NCBI RefSeq assembly: GCF_026340465.1
Contig: NZ_JAPEPC010000001.1
Location: 2,173,501 to 2,237,500 of the forward strand
DNA length: 64,000 nt
DNA from: Streptomyces sp. NBC_01306
GTDB lineage: Bacteria > Actinomycetota > Actinomycetes > Streptomycetales > Streptomycetaceae
Direction: 5' to 3'
Part shown: piece by piece, positions 15,931 through 25,221 of the stretch
Position numbering within the stretch: the first letter of the stretch is position 1
Layout of the letters: each line of letters begins with the position of its first letter
The notes under the pieces: generated by a model
Database searches by the model: none
The model's input: the letters and a program-made list of their open reading frames with translations, nothing else
Told to the model about the DNA's origin: nothing
Translations under genes and position numbers: made by a program

Positions 15931-16668
15931 TCAGCGGCTGGACGCCGCCATCGCCGCGCCCACGATGCCCGCGTTGTTCTCCAGTTCGGCCGGCACGATC
16001 TCGGCCCGGGCCCCCTCGATCAGGGGCAGGAACTTGTCGGCCTTGCGGCTCACGCCGCCCCCGATGATGAACAGCTCGGGCGAGAACAGCATCTCGACGT
16101 GCTCCAGGTACTTCTGCACCCGGTGCGCCCAGTGGTGCCAGCTCAGATCCTCGTCCTCCTTGGCCTTCGTCGACGCGCGCGTCTCGGCGTCGTGGCCGTG
16201 CAGTTCGAGATGGCCCAGCTCCGTGTTGGGGACCAGGCGGCCGTTGCGGAAGACCGCCGAACCGATACCCGTACCGAAGGTGAGCAGGATGACCGTGCCC
16301 TTGCGGTCCCGGCCCGCTCCGAAGGTCATCTCCGCGATGCCCGCGGCGTCGGCGTCGTTGAGCACGGTCACCGGGAGACCGAGTCTGCCGCCGATCAGCG
16401 TGGCCGCGTCGACGTCGATCCAGCTCTTGTCGACATTGGCCGCGGTACGGACCGTGCCGTCGGTGACCACGCCCGGGAAGGTGATCCCCACCGTGCCCGA
16501 CCAGTCGAAGTGCTTGACGACGTCGGCGACCCCGTCGGCCACACCGTCGGGCGTGGCCGGATGCGGGGTCAGCACTTTGTGGCGCTCCTGCGCCAGGTCT
16601 CCGCGGTCCAGGTCAACGGGAGCGCCCTTGATCCCGGATCCGCCGATATCCACACCGAAGATCTGCAT
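15931..16668 (-). CDS. ppgK: Polyphosphate glucokinase
   Basis: This 245-residue ROK-family sugar kinase has the N-terminal phosphate-binding motif [16 protein letters not shown], then LNDADAAG with the catalytic Asp, [10 protein letters not shown] and FIIGGGVS. PpgK phosphorylates glucose with polyphosphate or ATP in the cytoplasm, and these motifs with the [14 protein letters not shown] segment are typical of actinobacterial PpgK. In glucose-regulated streptomycetes it complements GlkA. The gene lies downstream of ispH on the same strand, with 136 bp between. Confidence 0.93.
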   Translation of the reverse strand: MQIFGVDIGGSGIKGAPVDLDRGDLAQERHKVLTPHPATPDGVADGVADVVKHFDWSGTVGITFPGVVTDGTVRTAANVDKSWIDVDAATLIGGRLGLPVTVLNDADAAGIAEMTFGAGRDRKGTVILLTFGTGIGSAVFRNGRLVPNTELGHLELHGHDAETRASTKAKEDEDLSWHHWAHRVQKYLEHVEMLFSPELFIIGGGVSRKADKFLPLIEGARAEIVPAELENNAGIVGAAMAASSR

Positions 16669-16804
16669 GACTCCACGTTACGGCGTGGAGCCCTCCGTCA
16701 CTTGTCGGAGCGGCTTCCGGGGCGCAGGAGCGTGAAAGCCCCCGGACACAAGCGCCTGGACACGAGCCCCCGGACGCTCCCGGACGCCCCCCGCTCCGCT
16801 GCGG

Positions 16805-17845
16805 CTACTTGCCCGAACGGTCGGCGGCCTCGGCGCGCAGGTCGCGGCGGAGCTCCTTGGGCAGCGAGAAGGTGATCGACTCCTCGGCCGCCTTCACGAT
16901 CTCCACGTCGCCGAAGCCCCGGGCGGCGAGCCACTCCAGTACGCCGTCGACCAGGATCTCCGGGACGGAGGCACCCGAGGTCACGCCGACCGTGGTGACG
17001 CCCTCCAGCCAGGCCTCGTCCAGTTCCTCGGCGAAGTCCACCAGGTGGGAGGCGCGGGCACCGGCGCCGAGGGCGACCTCGACCAGCCGTACCGAGTTGG
17101 ACGAGTTCTTGGAGCCGACGACGATGACCAGGTCGGCGTCCGCGCCCATCTGCTTCACGGCGGTCTGGCGGTTCTGCGTGGCGTAGCAGATGTCGTCGCT
17201 GGGCGGCGAGATCAGCTGCGGGAACTTCTCCTTGAGCGCGTCGACCGTCTCCATCGTCTCGTCCACGGAGAGCGTGGTCTGGGAGAGCCAGACGACCTTG
17301 GACTCGTCACGCACGGAGACGTTGGCGACGTCCTCGGGGCCGTCGACGAGCGTGATGTGCTCGGGCGCCTCGCCGCTCGTGCCCACGACCTCCTCATGGC
17401 CTTCGTGGCCGATCAGCAGGATGTCGTAGTCGTCGTTCGCGAAGCGGACGGCTTCCTTGTGGACCTTCGTCACCAGGGGGCAGGTGGCATCGATGGTGGC
17501 GAGACTGCGCTGGGCGGCCTCGTCGTGGACGACGGGGGCCACACCGTGCGCGGAGAAGACGACGATGGAGCCCTCGGGGACCTCCTGCGTCTCGTCGACG
17601 AAGACGGCGCCCTTCTTCTCCAGGGTCTGTACGACGTACTTGTTGTGGACGATCTCCTTGCGGACGTAGACCGGCGCGCCGTACTGCTCAAGGGCCTTCT
17701 CGACGGCGATCACGGCGCGGTCCACACCCGCGCAGTACCCGCGCGGGGCGGCCAGCAGGACACGGCGGGCGCCGCTGCCCCGCGCGGCGTCTCCGGTCGG
17801 GGTGGCGGCGGGTGACGGGCTGGGCGTAGCAGTCATGCGGTCCAT
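16805..17845 (-). CDS. ispH: 4-hydroxy-3-methylbut-2-enyl diphosphate reductase
   Basis: IspH is the last enzyme of the MEP isoprenoid pathway, making IPP and DMAPP with a [4Fe-4S] cluster. The three cluster cysteines are visible in [24 protein letters not shown] and [11 protein letters not shown], and SAHGVAP and GTSGEAPEH are conserved. The length of 346 fits the long actinobacterial form, which has a variable first 25 residues. ATG 17836 is an equally possible start. The gene diverges from the permease gene across about 115 bp. Confidence 0.95.
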   Translation of the reverse strand: MDRMTATPSPSPAATPTGDAARGSGARRVLLAAPRGYCAGVDRAVIAVEKALEQYGAPVYVRKEIVHNKYVVQTLEKKGAVFVDETQEVPEGSIVVFSAHGVAPVVHDEAAQRSLATIDATCPLVTKVHKEAVRFANDDYDILLIGHEGHEEVVGTSGEAPEHITLVDGPEDVANVSVRDESKVVWLSQTTLSVDETMETVDALKEKFPQLISPPSDDICYATQNRQTAVKQMGADADLVIVVGSKNSSNSVRLVEVALGAGARASHLVDFAEELDEAWLEGVTTVGVTSGASVPEILVDGVLEWLAARGFGDVEIVKAAEESITFSLPKELRRDLRAEAADRSGK

Positions 17846-17960
17846 CGTAACGGCCGGGCCTGCGGCAGGCGGCGGGTCGGCGGGCCCGCCGCCCGCAAGG
17901 GGGAACGCGCTGAGCCGTGTCAGGTGGGACGGGGTCCGCAGTTGTGGGAAGACTGATGCC

Positions 17961-19331
17961 ATGACTTCTGACGAGACGGCTGCGGGCAGTGGTGTGAAGG
18001 CGCCTGAACTACACCGGAATCTAGGGTTCCGGGACCTGGTCGTGTACGGGCTGCTCTTCATCGCCCCGATGGCCCCGGTCGGCATCTTCGGCACCCTCGA
18101 CGCCAAGTCGCACGGCGCCGTCGTACTCGTCTACATCGTGGCGACGATCGCGATGGGCTTCACCGCGTTCAGTTACGCACAGATGGTGCGGGTCGTCCCG
18201 CTGGCGGGATCGGTCTTCGCGTACGCCCGCAAGGGGCTCGGCCAGGGGCCCGGGTTCATCGCCGGGTGGATGGCGATGCTCGACTATCTGCTGATCCCGG
18301 CCGTCGCGTACCTCTTCTCGGGAATCGCGATGAACTCGCTGGTGCCCTCGGTCTCGCGGTGGGTGTGGACCGCGCTGGCCGTGGTGGTGACCACGGCGCT
18401 GAACCTGTGGGGCGTACGGGCGGCGGCCCGGGTCGGTTTCGCGGTGCTCATGCTGGAGATCGCGGTCCTGGGGGTGTTCGTGGTGGCCGCCGTCGTGGTG
18501 CTCGTCCAGGACGGCTCGCAGCGCGGCTGGCTGACGCCCTTCACCGGCGACGGCGGATTCTCGCTGACGGCGGTGCTCGGGGCGGTGTCCGTGGCGGTGC
18601 TGTCGTATCTGGGCTTCGACGCGATCGCCTCGTTCGCCGAGGAGGTCACCGGCGGGTCGGCGAAGGTCGCCAGGGCGGTGCTGTTCTGCCTGGTGCTCGC
18701 GGGTGTGCTCTTCATCGTGCAGTCGTATCTGGCGGCGGTCCTGGAGCCGATGTCCTCCGCCCAGCTGGCCGCGAAGCCCGCCGCGCAGGGTTCGGCCTTC
18801 TACGACACGGTGGACGCGTCGGTCGGCAGCTGGCTGCACGACCTGGTCGCGGTGAGCAAGGCGATCGGTGCCGCCTTCGCCGCCCTCGCGGGTCAGGCGG
18901 CGGCGGGCCGGCTGCTCTTCGCGATGGGACGCGACCGGCGGCTGCCGCACGTCCTGTCCAGGGTGAACGGCCCGTCCGGGGTGCCGCGGCTCGCGGTGCT
19001 GCTCGCGGCGGTGGTGACGCTGATCGCCGCGGTGTGGGCGGCGCGCCGCGACGACGGCCTGGACCGGCTGGTCTCGGTGGTCGACATCGGAGCGCTGACC
19101 GCGTTCCTGCTGCTGCACGCGTCGGTGGTGGGCTGGTTCGCGGTGCGGAAGGCGGAGGGGCCGCCGGTGTGGTGGCGGCATGTGCTGATGCCGGTGCTGG
19201 GCGCGGCGGTGACGATCGCGGTGATCGTGGAGGCGACGAGCACGGCCCAGTGGGTCGGGCTGATCTGGCTGGTGGCGGGGCTGATGGTGTTCGGTGTGCA
19301 GCGGAGCCGCCGCGCCGACAGCGAGGTGTGA
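17961..19331 (+). CDS. APC-family amino acid permease
   Basis: This 456-residue polytopic protein of the amino acid-polyamine-organocation superfamily starts with the conserved [19 protein letters not shown] and has about 12 hydrophobic segments. The helix-6 region [18 protein letters not shown] is characteristic of APC transporters, as is [14 protein letters not shown] after helix 8. It imports an amino acid or amine; the substrate cannot be given. The ATG lies soon after a GTGGGAAG ribosome-like site. Confidence 0.85.
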   Translation: MTSDETAAGSGVKAPELHRNLGFRDLVVYGLLFIAPMAPVGIFGTLDAKSHGAVVLVYIVATIAMGFTAFSYAQMVRVVPLAGSVFAYARKGLGQGPGFIAGWMAMLDYLLIPAVAYLFSGIAMNSLVPSVSRWVWTALAVVVTTALNLWGVRAAARVGFAVLMLEIAVLGVFVVAAVVVLVQDGSQRGWLTPFTGDGGFSLTAVLGAVSVAVLSYLGFDAIASFAEEVTGGSAKVARAVLFCLVLAGVLFIVQSYLAAVLEPMSSAQLAAKPAAQGSAFYDTVDASVGSWLHDLVAVSKAIGAAFAALAGQAAAGRLLFAMGRDRRLPHVLSRVNGPSGVPRLAVLLAAVVTLIAAVWAARRDDGLDRLVSVVDIGALTAFLLLHASVVGWFAVRKAEGPPVWWRHVLMPVLGAAVTIAVIVEATSTAQWVGLIWLVAGLMVFGVQRSRRADSEV

Positions 19332-19374
19332 AACCGGCGGCCGGACTGTCAGTGGCACGGCTTAACCTGCGTAC

Positions 19375-20619
19375 ATGGCTCTGAATACGAGTGCGGACGC
19401 GCCGCTGCCCGTCGGCGAGGTGTCACGGCTCATCGGGGGGTGGATCGACCGGCTCGGTGCGGTGTGGGTCGAGGGGCAGATCACCCAGCTCTCGCGCCGG
19501 CCGGGCGCGGGGGTGGTGTTCCTGACGCTGCGCGACCCCTCGTACGACATCTCGGTGTCCGTGACGTGCTTCCGCCAGGTCTTCGACGCGGTCGCCGACG
19601 TGGTGTCGGAGGGTGCACGGGTCGTGGTCCACGCGAAGCCTGAGTGGTACGCGCCGCGCGGCCAGCTGTCTCTGCGGGCCGTGGAGATCAAGCCGGTGGG
19701 AATCGGTGAACTGCTCGCGCGCCTTGAGCAGTTGAAGCGGACACTGGCCGCCGAGGGGCTCTTCGCCCCGGACCGCAAGAGGCCCGTCCCGTTTCTGCCG
19801 CAGCTGATCGGTCTGGTGACCGGCCGCGCGAGCGCGGCGGAACGGGACGTCCTGGAGAACGCACGGCGGCGCTGGCCCGCCGTCCGGTTCGAGGTGCGGA
19901 ATGTGGCGGTGCAGGGGGTGCACGCGGTGCCCCAGGTGGTCGACGCCGTGCAGGAGCTGGACCGGCTGCCGGACGTGGACGTGATCATCGTGGCGCGGGG
20001 CGGGGGCAGCGTGGAGGACCTGCTCCCCTTCTCGGACGAACAGCTGATCCGCGCAGTGGCCGCGTGCGGTACACCGGTGGTGTCGGCGATCGGCCATGAG
20101 CCGGACTCACCGCTGCTCGACCTGGTGGCCGATGTCCGGGCGTCCACACCGACGGACGCGGCGAAGAAGGCGGTACCGGACGTCGGGGAGGAACTGGAGC
20201 GTGTACGGCTGCTGCGGGACCGCTCCCTGCGGACCGTGCAGGGGCTGCTCGACCGGGAGCAGCGCGGGCTGGCCGCCGCGCTCGCCAGACCGTCGATGGA
20301 GCGGCCGCAGCGGATGGTCGAGGAGCGGGAGGAAGCCGTCGACGCCCTCGTGGAGCGCAGTCGGCGGACCCTGCGGCATCTGCTGGACCGCGCGGACTCG
20401 GAGCTCTCCCACACCCGCGCCCGCGTCGTGGCGCTCTCCCCGGCGGCGACGCTGGAGCGGGGGTACGCGGTGCTGCAACGGGAGAACGGGGCGGTGGTGC
20501 GCGCACCCGGCGAGGTCACGGACGGGGAGCCGCTGCGGGCCAGGGTCGCCGGGGGCGAGCTGGGCGTGACGGTGAGCCCGCAGCCTCCGCAGCCCCGGGA
20601 GCCCGAAGAGCCGCAGTAG
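19375..20619 (+). CDS. xseA: Exodeoxyribonuclease VII large subunit
   Basis: The protein has 414 residues. It has an N-terminal OB-fold ([31 protein letters not shown]), then a catalytic domain with [31 protein letters not shown] and [17 protein letters not shown], then a long coiled-coil region (residues about 270-360) and a C-terminal strand. ExoVII degrades single-stranded DNA to oligonucleotides. The pair with xseB 103 bp downstream forms an operon. The canonical GHExD motif is GHEPD here. Confidence 0.95.
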   Translation: MALNTSADAPLPVGEVSRLIGGWIDRLGAVWVEGQITQLSRRPGAGVVFLTLRDPSYDISVSVTCFRQVFDAVADVVSEGARVVVHAKPEWYAPRGQLSLRAVEIKPVGIGELLARLEQLKRTLAAEGLFAPDRKRPVPFLPQLIGLVTGRASAAERDVLENARRRWPAVRFEVRNVAVQGVHAVPQVVDAVQELDRLPDVDVIIVARGGGSVEDLLPFSDEQLIRAVAACGTPVVSAIGHEPDSPLLDLVADVRASTPTDAAKKAVPDVGEELERVRLLRDRSLRTVQGLLDREQRGLAAALARPSMERPQRMVEEREEAVDALVERSRRTLRHLLDRADSELSHTRARVVALSPAATLERGYAVLQRENGAVVRAPGEVTDGEPLRARVAGGELGVTVSPQPPQPREPEEPQ

Positions 20620-20722
20620 CCGCAGCAGGTTCAGCGGCTTCCGGGCTTCCGGGGCTTCCGGAGTGGGATTCAGTGTGGATGCGGCCCGAGTGAATGAGGC
20701 CGACGAGATCAGGGTGGATGAG

Positions 20723-20950
20723 ATGGCAGAGGCGAAGACGGACGGAACGGCCCCCGGGTACGAGCAGGCGCGAGACGAGCTGATCGAAGTCGTACGGCGG
20801 CTGGAGACCGGGGGGACGACCCTGGAGGAGTCCCTGGCACTGTGGGAGCGAGGCGAGGAGCTGGCCAAGGTGTGCCGCGGCTGGCTGGAGGGGGCGCGGG
20901 CCCGGCTGGACGCGGCACTGGGGGAAGGTACGGAACCGGGCGAGGGGTGA
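20723..20950 (+). CDS. xseB: Exodeoxyribonuclease VII small subunit
   Basis: This 75-residue protein is of normal XseB size. The conserved core is [19 protein letters not shown], then [20 protein letters not shown] and a short C-terminal helix. It binds the coiled-coil of XseA. ATG 20723 has AGGGTGG upstream. In the 103-bp gap after xseA the sequence GGCTTCCGG is repeated, with no further gene. Confidence 0.93.
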   Translation: MAEAKTDGTAPGYEQARDELIEVVRRLETGGTTLEESLALWERGEELAKVCRGWLEGARARLDAALGEGTEPGEG

Positions 20951-20963
20951 GAGGCCGCCCGGC

Positions 20964-21023
20964 GCGACCCCTGCCTGCGCGACCCCTGCCTGCGCGATCC
21001 CTGCCTGCGCGATCCCTGCCGGC
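20964..21023. repeat. Four tandem 15-bp repeats
   Basis: Four head-to-tail copies of GCGAYCCCTGCCTGC occupy 20964-20978, 20979-20993, 20994-21008 and 21009-21023. Copies 3 and 4 have T for C at the fifth base and the last has one further change. They lie 13 bp after the xseB stop. No hairpin or coding role is evident. Confidence 0.85.
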
Positions 21024-21144
21024 TCGATCTCCACGGCCCACATGCCGTCCCGGCCCGCTCACTGTCCCGGCCCGCATGCCGTGAGGCACGGACCGCTCAC
21101 TGTGAGGCACGGCCCGCACGCTGTGAGGACGATCACGTCGGGCC

Positions 21145-21182
21145 AGATTTAGTTGAATCTTAATACATCCTGGTCGTACAGT
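21145..21182 (+). promoter_or_regulatory. Promoter and candidate operator of the nitroreductase gene
   Basis: TTGAAT at 21153-21158 and TACAGT at 21177-21182, 18 bp apart, form a plausible primary sigma-factor promoter 44 bp before the start codon. The inverted repeat AGATT-TAGTTG-AATCT (21145-21160) overlaps the -35 box, as expected for a repressor site. It stands out as an AT-rich island in GC-rich flanks. Confidence 0.5.
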
Positions 21183-21225
21183 CGGAGCATCCCTTGATCC
21201 ACTGCATGTCCGGAAGGTACGAAAG

Positions 21226-21816
21226 ATGTCGCTCGTTCTCGACCCCGCCGCCCAGGACCTCCTCTTCCGTGAGGCCCGCACCGCGAACACCTTCACCGAC
21301 GAGCCGGTGACCGAGGAGCAGGTGCAGGCGATCTACGACCTGGTCAAGTACGGGCCGACCGCCTTCAACCAGTCGCCGCTGCGCATCACCCTGGTCCGCT
21401 CCCCCGAGGCCCGTGAGCGCCTGGTGCAGCACATGGCCGAGGGCAACCAGCCGAAGACCGCCACCGCCCCGCTGGTCGCGATCCTCTCCGCGGACAACGA
21501 GTTCCACGAGGAGCTCCCGCAGCTGTTCCCGCACTTCCCGCAGGCCAAGGACGCGTTCTTCTCGGAGCGCCCGGCCCGCGAGCAGGCCGCCCACCTCAAC
21601 GCCACCCTGCAGGCCGGTTACTTCATCGTCGGCGTGCGCGCCGCCGGTCTGGCCGCGGGCCCGATGACGGGCTTCGACTTCGCCGGTGTCCAGAAGGAGT
21701 TCCTGGACGACGACCACACCCCGCTGATGATCGTCAACATCGGCAAGCCGGGCGAGGACGCCTGGTTCCCGCGCTCCCCGCGCCTCCCGCTCGACGAGGT
21801 CATCACGACCGTCTGA
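21226..21816 (+). CDS. Nitroreductase-family protein (malonic semialdehyde reductase RutE-like)
   Basis: This 196-residue FMN-dependent nitroreductase-fold protein begins LLFREARTANTFTDEPV with KYGPTAFNQSPLR, the pattern of the RutE/HadB group (3-hydroxypropionate dehydrogenase, malonic semialdehyde reductase). It ends with IVNIGKPGEDAWFPRSPRLP. It acts in the cytoplasm with NAD(P)H, and the natural substrate in Streptomyces is unsettled. It forms a single-gene unit with its own promoter upstream and a strong hairpin terminator just after the stop. Confidence 0.85.
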   Translation: MSLVLDPAAQDLLFREARTANTFTDEPVTEEQVQAIYDLVKYGPTAFNQSPLRITLVRSPEARERLVQHMAEGNQPKTATAPLVAILSADNEFHEELPQLFPHFPQAKDAFFSERPAREQAAHLNATLQAGYFIVGVRAAGLAAGPMTGFDFAGVQKEFLDDDHTPLMIVNIGKPGEDAWFPRSPRLPLDEVITTV

Positions 21817-21831
21817 GCCACCCGCACGGCA

Positions 21832-21876
21832 CATGGAGAGGCCGCCGCACCCCGAGGGATGCGGCGGCCTCTCCAT
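21832..21876. terminator. Perfect long hairpin terminator
   Basis: CATGGAGAGGCCGCCGCA (21832-21849) pairs with TGCGGCGGCCTCTCCATG (21859-21876) around a 9-nt loop. It lies between the nitroreductase stop and the converging DUF4245 gene, so it can serve both. Confidence 0.9.
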
Positions 21877-21915
21877 GTCTCCCGGGCCACGGGCCACTCG
21901 GGCCCCGGGCCACGA

Positions 21916-22524
21916 CTACGTCGCGGAACTCCCCGACTTGGCGGGGGTCGGCTTTGAGGAGCCCTCCGGCTTCGAGGAGTTCTCCGGCTTCGCGGGGGTG
22001 TCCGGCTTCTCGGCCTTCAGCGCCGCAGCCATCTGCGCCAGCTGCCCGTACGGCGCCGTCCCCGTCACCGCCGTCGTCGAGCCGTGGTCCCGGCGTACGA
22101 GCGCGTTGTACTTGGGGCCCTTCCAGCGCTGCCAGGTCTCGCCGCCCACCTGCTGGGTCTGCGACGTCTTCGACGCACCCTTGCTCACGGTCGTGACGAA
22201 CCCGCCCGAGGGCCCGGTGCTCTGCTCCACCGCGACGTACTGCTCCTCCGGGTCCAGGAACCCCAGGTGCCACGCATGGCCGCTGTCCTGGTCGTACGAG
22301 ACCGAGGTCGCCTTCCAGCCCTTCGGCAGCCCCACCGGCGCCTGTACCGGATACGGTGCCGCGCGCTGCGCGGTGAGCTGTTCCACGCGGTAGTCGACGG
22401 TCTTCACCGGCTCCGAAGTCCCACCGTGCGGAACGAACACGTAGATGACCGCGACGGCGGCCAGGATGACCACCATCGACTGGATCATTCCGCGCACTGT
22501 CTGCTTGCTTCGCGTACCTGCCAC
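21916..22524 (-). CDS. DUF4245 membrane-anchored protein
   Basis: This 202-residue protein has one N-terminal membrane helix (residues about 15-32, IQSMVVILAAVAVIYVFV) and then an extracytoplasmic domain with the DUF4245 features VGLPKGWKATSV and DPEEQYVAVEQS. Its Lys/Pro/Ser tail ends in several KPE repeats. Function is unknown. The start is GTG 22524. It diverges from glpX. Confidence 0.8.
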   Translation of the reverse strand: MAGTRSKQTVRGMIQSMVVILAAVAVIYVFVPHGGTSEPVKTVDYRVEQLTAQRAAPYPVQAPVGLPKGWKATSVSYDQDSGHAWHLGFLDPEEQYVAVEQSTGPSGGFVTTVSKGASKTSQTQQVGGETWQRWKGPKYNALVRRDHGSTTAVTGTAPYGQLAQMAAALKAEKPDTPAKPENSSKPEGSSKPTPAKSGSSAT

Positions 22525-22650
22525 GGACCCATGGTCTCAGGTGGCCGCGCTGCTCATGCGTGGGCCCCGGTGCTCATTTTGTCGACCGGACGATAGAATC
22601 GAACGAACCCTCTACATACGGCCGTCGTCGTATCAGAAAGGTGCGTGCCG

Positions 22651-23682
22651 ATGACCGAGCATCATCTCCCTTCCCAGCTGGAGGTCTCCCCGGAGGCCCC
22701 CGACCGCAACCTCGCCCTGGAGCTCGTCCGGGTCACCGAGGCCGCCGCCATGGCCGCCGGCCGTTGGGTCGGGCGCGGCGACAAGATCGGCGCGGACGGT
22801 GCCGCGGTCAACGCGATGCGTACGCTCGTCTCCACCGTCTCCATGAACGGCGTCGTCGTCATCGGCGAGGGCGAGAAGGACGAAGCCCCGATGCTCTTCA
22901 ACGGGGAGCACATCGGCGACGGCACCGGCCCGGAGGTCGACATCGCCGTCGACCCGATCGACGGCACCACGCTCAACGCCAAGGGCATGCCGAACGCCAT
23001 CGCCGTACTGGCCGCCGCCGACCGCGGCTCCATGTTCGACCCGTCCGCCGTGTTCTACATGGACAAGCTGGTCACCGGCCCCGAGGCAGCCGACTTCGTC
23101 GACATCAACGCCCCCGTCTCGGTCAACATCCGCCGGGTCGCCAAGGCGAAGCACTCCTCGCCCGAGGACGTGACGGTGGTCATCCTCGACCGCCCCCGCC
23201 ACGAGGGCATCGTCAAGGAGATCCGGGAGACCGGCGCCCGGATCAAGTTCATTTCGGACGGCGACGTCGCCGGCTCGATCATGGCCGTACGGGAAGGAAC
23301 CGGCGTCGATCTGCTGATGGGCATCGGCGGTACGCCCGAGGGCATCATCAGCGCCTGCGCGATCAAGTGCCTCGGCGGCACGATCCAGGGCAAGCTCTGG
23401 CCCAAGGACGACGCCGAGCGCCAGCGCGCCATCGACGCGGGCCACGACCTGGACCGGGTGCTCTCCACGACCGACCTGGTCAGCGGCGACAACGTGTTCT
23501 TCGTGGCCACCGGCATCACCGACGGTGAACTGCTGCGCGGGGTGCGCTACCGGGCCGAGACCGCGACGACCCAGTCGCTGGTCATGCGCTCCAAGTCGGG
23601 CACGATCCGTCAGATCGACTCGACGCACCGGCTGTCGAAGCTGCGCGCCTACAGCACGGTGGACTTCGACCGCGCCAAGTAG
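22651..23682 (+). CDS. glpX: Class II fructose-1,6-bisphosphatase
   Basis: The protein has 343 residues. The GlpX signatures are [26 protein letters not shown] (metal and phosphate binding), [10 protein letters not shown] and [13 protein letters not shown]. It removes the 1-phosphate of fructose-1,6-bisphosphate in gluconeogenesis and is the main FBPase of actinobacteria. ATG 22651 lies 9 nt after AAAGG; GTG 22645 would be too close. The gene is divergent from DUF4245, as in other streptomycetes. Confidence 0.96.
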   Translation: MTEHHLPSQLEVSPEAPDRNLALELVRVTEAAAMAAGRWVGRGDKIGADGAAVNAMRTLVSTVSMNGVVVIGEGEKDEAPMLFNGEHIGDGTGPEVDIAVDPIDGTTLNAKGMPNAIAVLAAADRGSMFDPSAVFYMDKLVTGPEAADFVDINAPVSVNIRRVAKAKHSSPEDVTVVILDRPRHEGIVKEIRETGARIKFISDGDVAGSIMAVREGTGVDLLMGIGGTPEGIISACAIKCLGGTIQGKLWPKDDAERQRAIDAGHDLDRVLSTTDLVSGDNVFFVATGITDGELLRGVRYRAETATTQSLVMRSKSGTIRQIDSTHRLSKLRAYSTVDFDRAK

Positions 23683-23701
23683 GCCCGGGCAGGACCAAGC
23701 A

Positions 23702-23742
23702 GGAAGGGGCGCCCCCCGTGTGCGGCTGGGGGCGCCCCTTCC
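23702..23742. terminator. Hairpin terminator between glpX and wblI
   Basis: GGAAGGGGCGCCCCC (23702-23716) pairs with GGGGGCGCCCCTTCC (23728-23742) around an 11-nt loop. The two genes converge here, so it is bidirectional. Confidence 0.88.
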
Positions 23743-23752
23743 GTGTGCCCGG

Positions 23753-24121
23753 TCAGCCCGCCTGTGCCATCGGATCCTGGACCGTGCTCCTGAGCTCCAC
23801 CTCGCGGCGCCTGCGCCGGGCCAGGACCACGCGGCGCTCGGCGGCCGTCAGCCCGCCCCAGACCCCGTACGGCTCGGGCTGCACCAGCGCGTGTTCGCGG
23901 CACTCCACGAGCACCGGGCAGCGGGCGCAGACCCGCTTCGCCGCCTCTTCGCGGGCGAGTCTGGCGGCTGTCGGCTCCTTGGACGGGGCGAAGAAGAGCC
24001 CCGCCTCGTCCCGGCGGCACACCGCCTCCGAATGCCAGGGCCCTGCCTGATCCTCCCGTGCCGGAGCGCGCTGCGGCGGCACGGCAGCGGCCTGCAAGGA
24101 CTGATGCGGCGGATGCAGCAC
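23753..24121 (-). CDS. wblI: WhiB-like [4Fe-4S] regulator WblI
   Basis: This 122-residue protein has the WhiB four-cysteine pattern: Cys35 in AVCRRDE, then Cys65-x2-Cys68-x5-Cys74 in RVCARCPVLVEC. The GVWGG turn (86-90) and a basic C-terminal ARRRRREVE follow. Wbl proteins bind an iron-sulfur cluster and the principal sigma factor and regulate development or redox responses. Position next to glpX matches S. coelicolor wblI (SCO5046) as I recall it. GTG 24121 has AGGAG 6 nt upstream. Confidence 0.88.
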   Translation of the reverse strand: MLHPPHQSLQAAAVPPQRAPAREDQAGPWHSEAVCRRDEAGLFFAPSKEPTAARLAREEAAKRVCARCPVLVECREHALVQPEPYGVWGGLTAAERRVVLARRRRREVELRSTVQDPMAQAG

Positions 24122-24290
24122 GGTCTACTCCTGACGACGGATTCGCGAGCGAGAGACGATGCTGCAGTCCCTACCCGCTGTGCGCACGCCTATGCACTGA
24201 GTTCCGGCCGTCACGAACCCGTCCGCGGCACCGGTACCGGCGCGCGCCCGGCCCGAAGCGCCCGGGCGGTCCCGGGCTGCCCGGCGCGTG

Positions 24291-24962
24291 CTACCCGAGG
24301 TGCTTGCGCAGCTTCTTGTCGACCATGGAGCGCAGGTCCGCCACCAGCTTGCCCCGCTTCGGCTTGGCCTCGATGTTGCTGAAGACCGCGCACCCGTTCA
24401 CCACCACGACCGGCGCCTCCGGGTTCTCCGATTCGAGCGTGCTGACCTCGAAGTTGCCGAAGATCCCGGTGCCGCTGCCGCGCAGAGTGACGTTCTCCGG
24501 AACCTTGACCTCGATGTTCCCGAAGATCGCGGTGGCGTTGATGACGGTCAGCCGCTGCTCGAACAGCGCCTCGGTGAGGTCGATCTCGACAGAGCCGAAG
24601 AGCGAGAAGGCGTTCGTCCTGCGGCCGACGCGCCAACGGCCCTTCCGGGTCGAGCTGGAGAAGACCGCGACCAGGTTGTCCGCGGTGACCGGAGTGTCCG
24701 GGTCGTCCGCGACCGCGTACGCCGCTGCGCCCGGGTCGGGACGGCTCCCGGTGGTGGCGGCCGGCAGATCCTGCACCAGCGGCTCCAGCTCGGCGAGGGT
24801 CTTCGCGCGGTAGACCGACTCGATCCGCTCGGAGTGCTCATCGGCGTCGAGGCGCCCCTCTGCCAGGGCGTCCCTGAGGATGTCCGCGATCCGGTCGCGG
24901 TCGGCGTCGGACGCGCGGATGCCGACGGGCTGCGGCTGCTGGGGGTGCTTTTCGAGGTCCAC
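24291..24962 (-). CDS. DUF1707 / LiaF-like C-terminal domain protein
   Basis: The protein has 223 residues. Residues 13-65 are the DUF1707 helical domain (IRASDADRDRIADILRDALAEGRL, shown here in part, with DEHSERIESVYRAKT). Residues 105-215 form a beta-rich repeat like the LiaF/YvqF cell-envelope stress domain, with successive FGSVEIDL, FGNIEVKVP, FGNFEVS and FSNIEAKP strands. There is no membrane segment. Such proteins are thought to act in envelope-stress signalling, but no partner kinase is adjacent. The start is GTG 24962. Confidence 0.8.
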   Translation of the reverse strand: MDLEKHPQQPQPVGIRASDADRDRIADILRDALAEGRLDADEHSERIESVYRAKTLAELEPLVQDLPAATTGSRPDPGAAAYAVADDPDTPVTADNLVAVFSSSTRKGRWRVGRRTNAFSLFGSVEIDLTEALFEQRLTVINATAIFGNIEVKVPENVTLRGSGTGIFGNFEVSTLESENPEAPVVVVNGCAVFSNIEAKPKRGKLVADLRSMVDKKLRKHLG

Positions 24963-25116
24963 CGACCCAGCGTACCCAAACGCGATAGATCGCGACTAGT
25001 GCACGGGACGCGCAACTCCGCCCCGGGCGCGGGGAAACCGCCGCCTCCCGCCGCCCCGGGGCCGGGAAAGCCGCCGCCCCGCGCGGGACGGTGCCCGGGT
25101 ACGGCCCCTTCGCGGG

Positions 25117-25131
25117 AGGTGAGTCCTACCT
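25117..25131. promoter_or_regulatory. Candidate iron box (DmdR/IdeR type) upstream of class I fumarase
   Basis: AGGTGAGTCCTACCT at 25117-25131 matches the core of the IdeR/DmdR consensus AGGTWAGSCTWACCT at 12 of 15 positions. It is part of a 6-6-6 inverted repeat (GGTGAG/CTCACC). It lies about 27 bp upstream of a possible -10 (TACGCT, 25159-25164), so bound regulator would interfere with the promoter. The downstream gene encodes an iron-sulfur enzyme, which makes iron control sensible. Confidence 0.45.
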
Positions 25132-25221
25132 CACCACCGCGGGCCCCTCCCGTGGTTCTACGCTGGTGAATGCTGTGCCGATGGAGGCCAGCCCGCGTCT
25201 GCCGAGTGAGGAATGGCCGTC

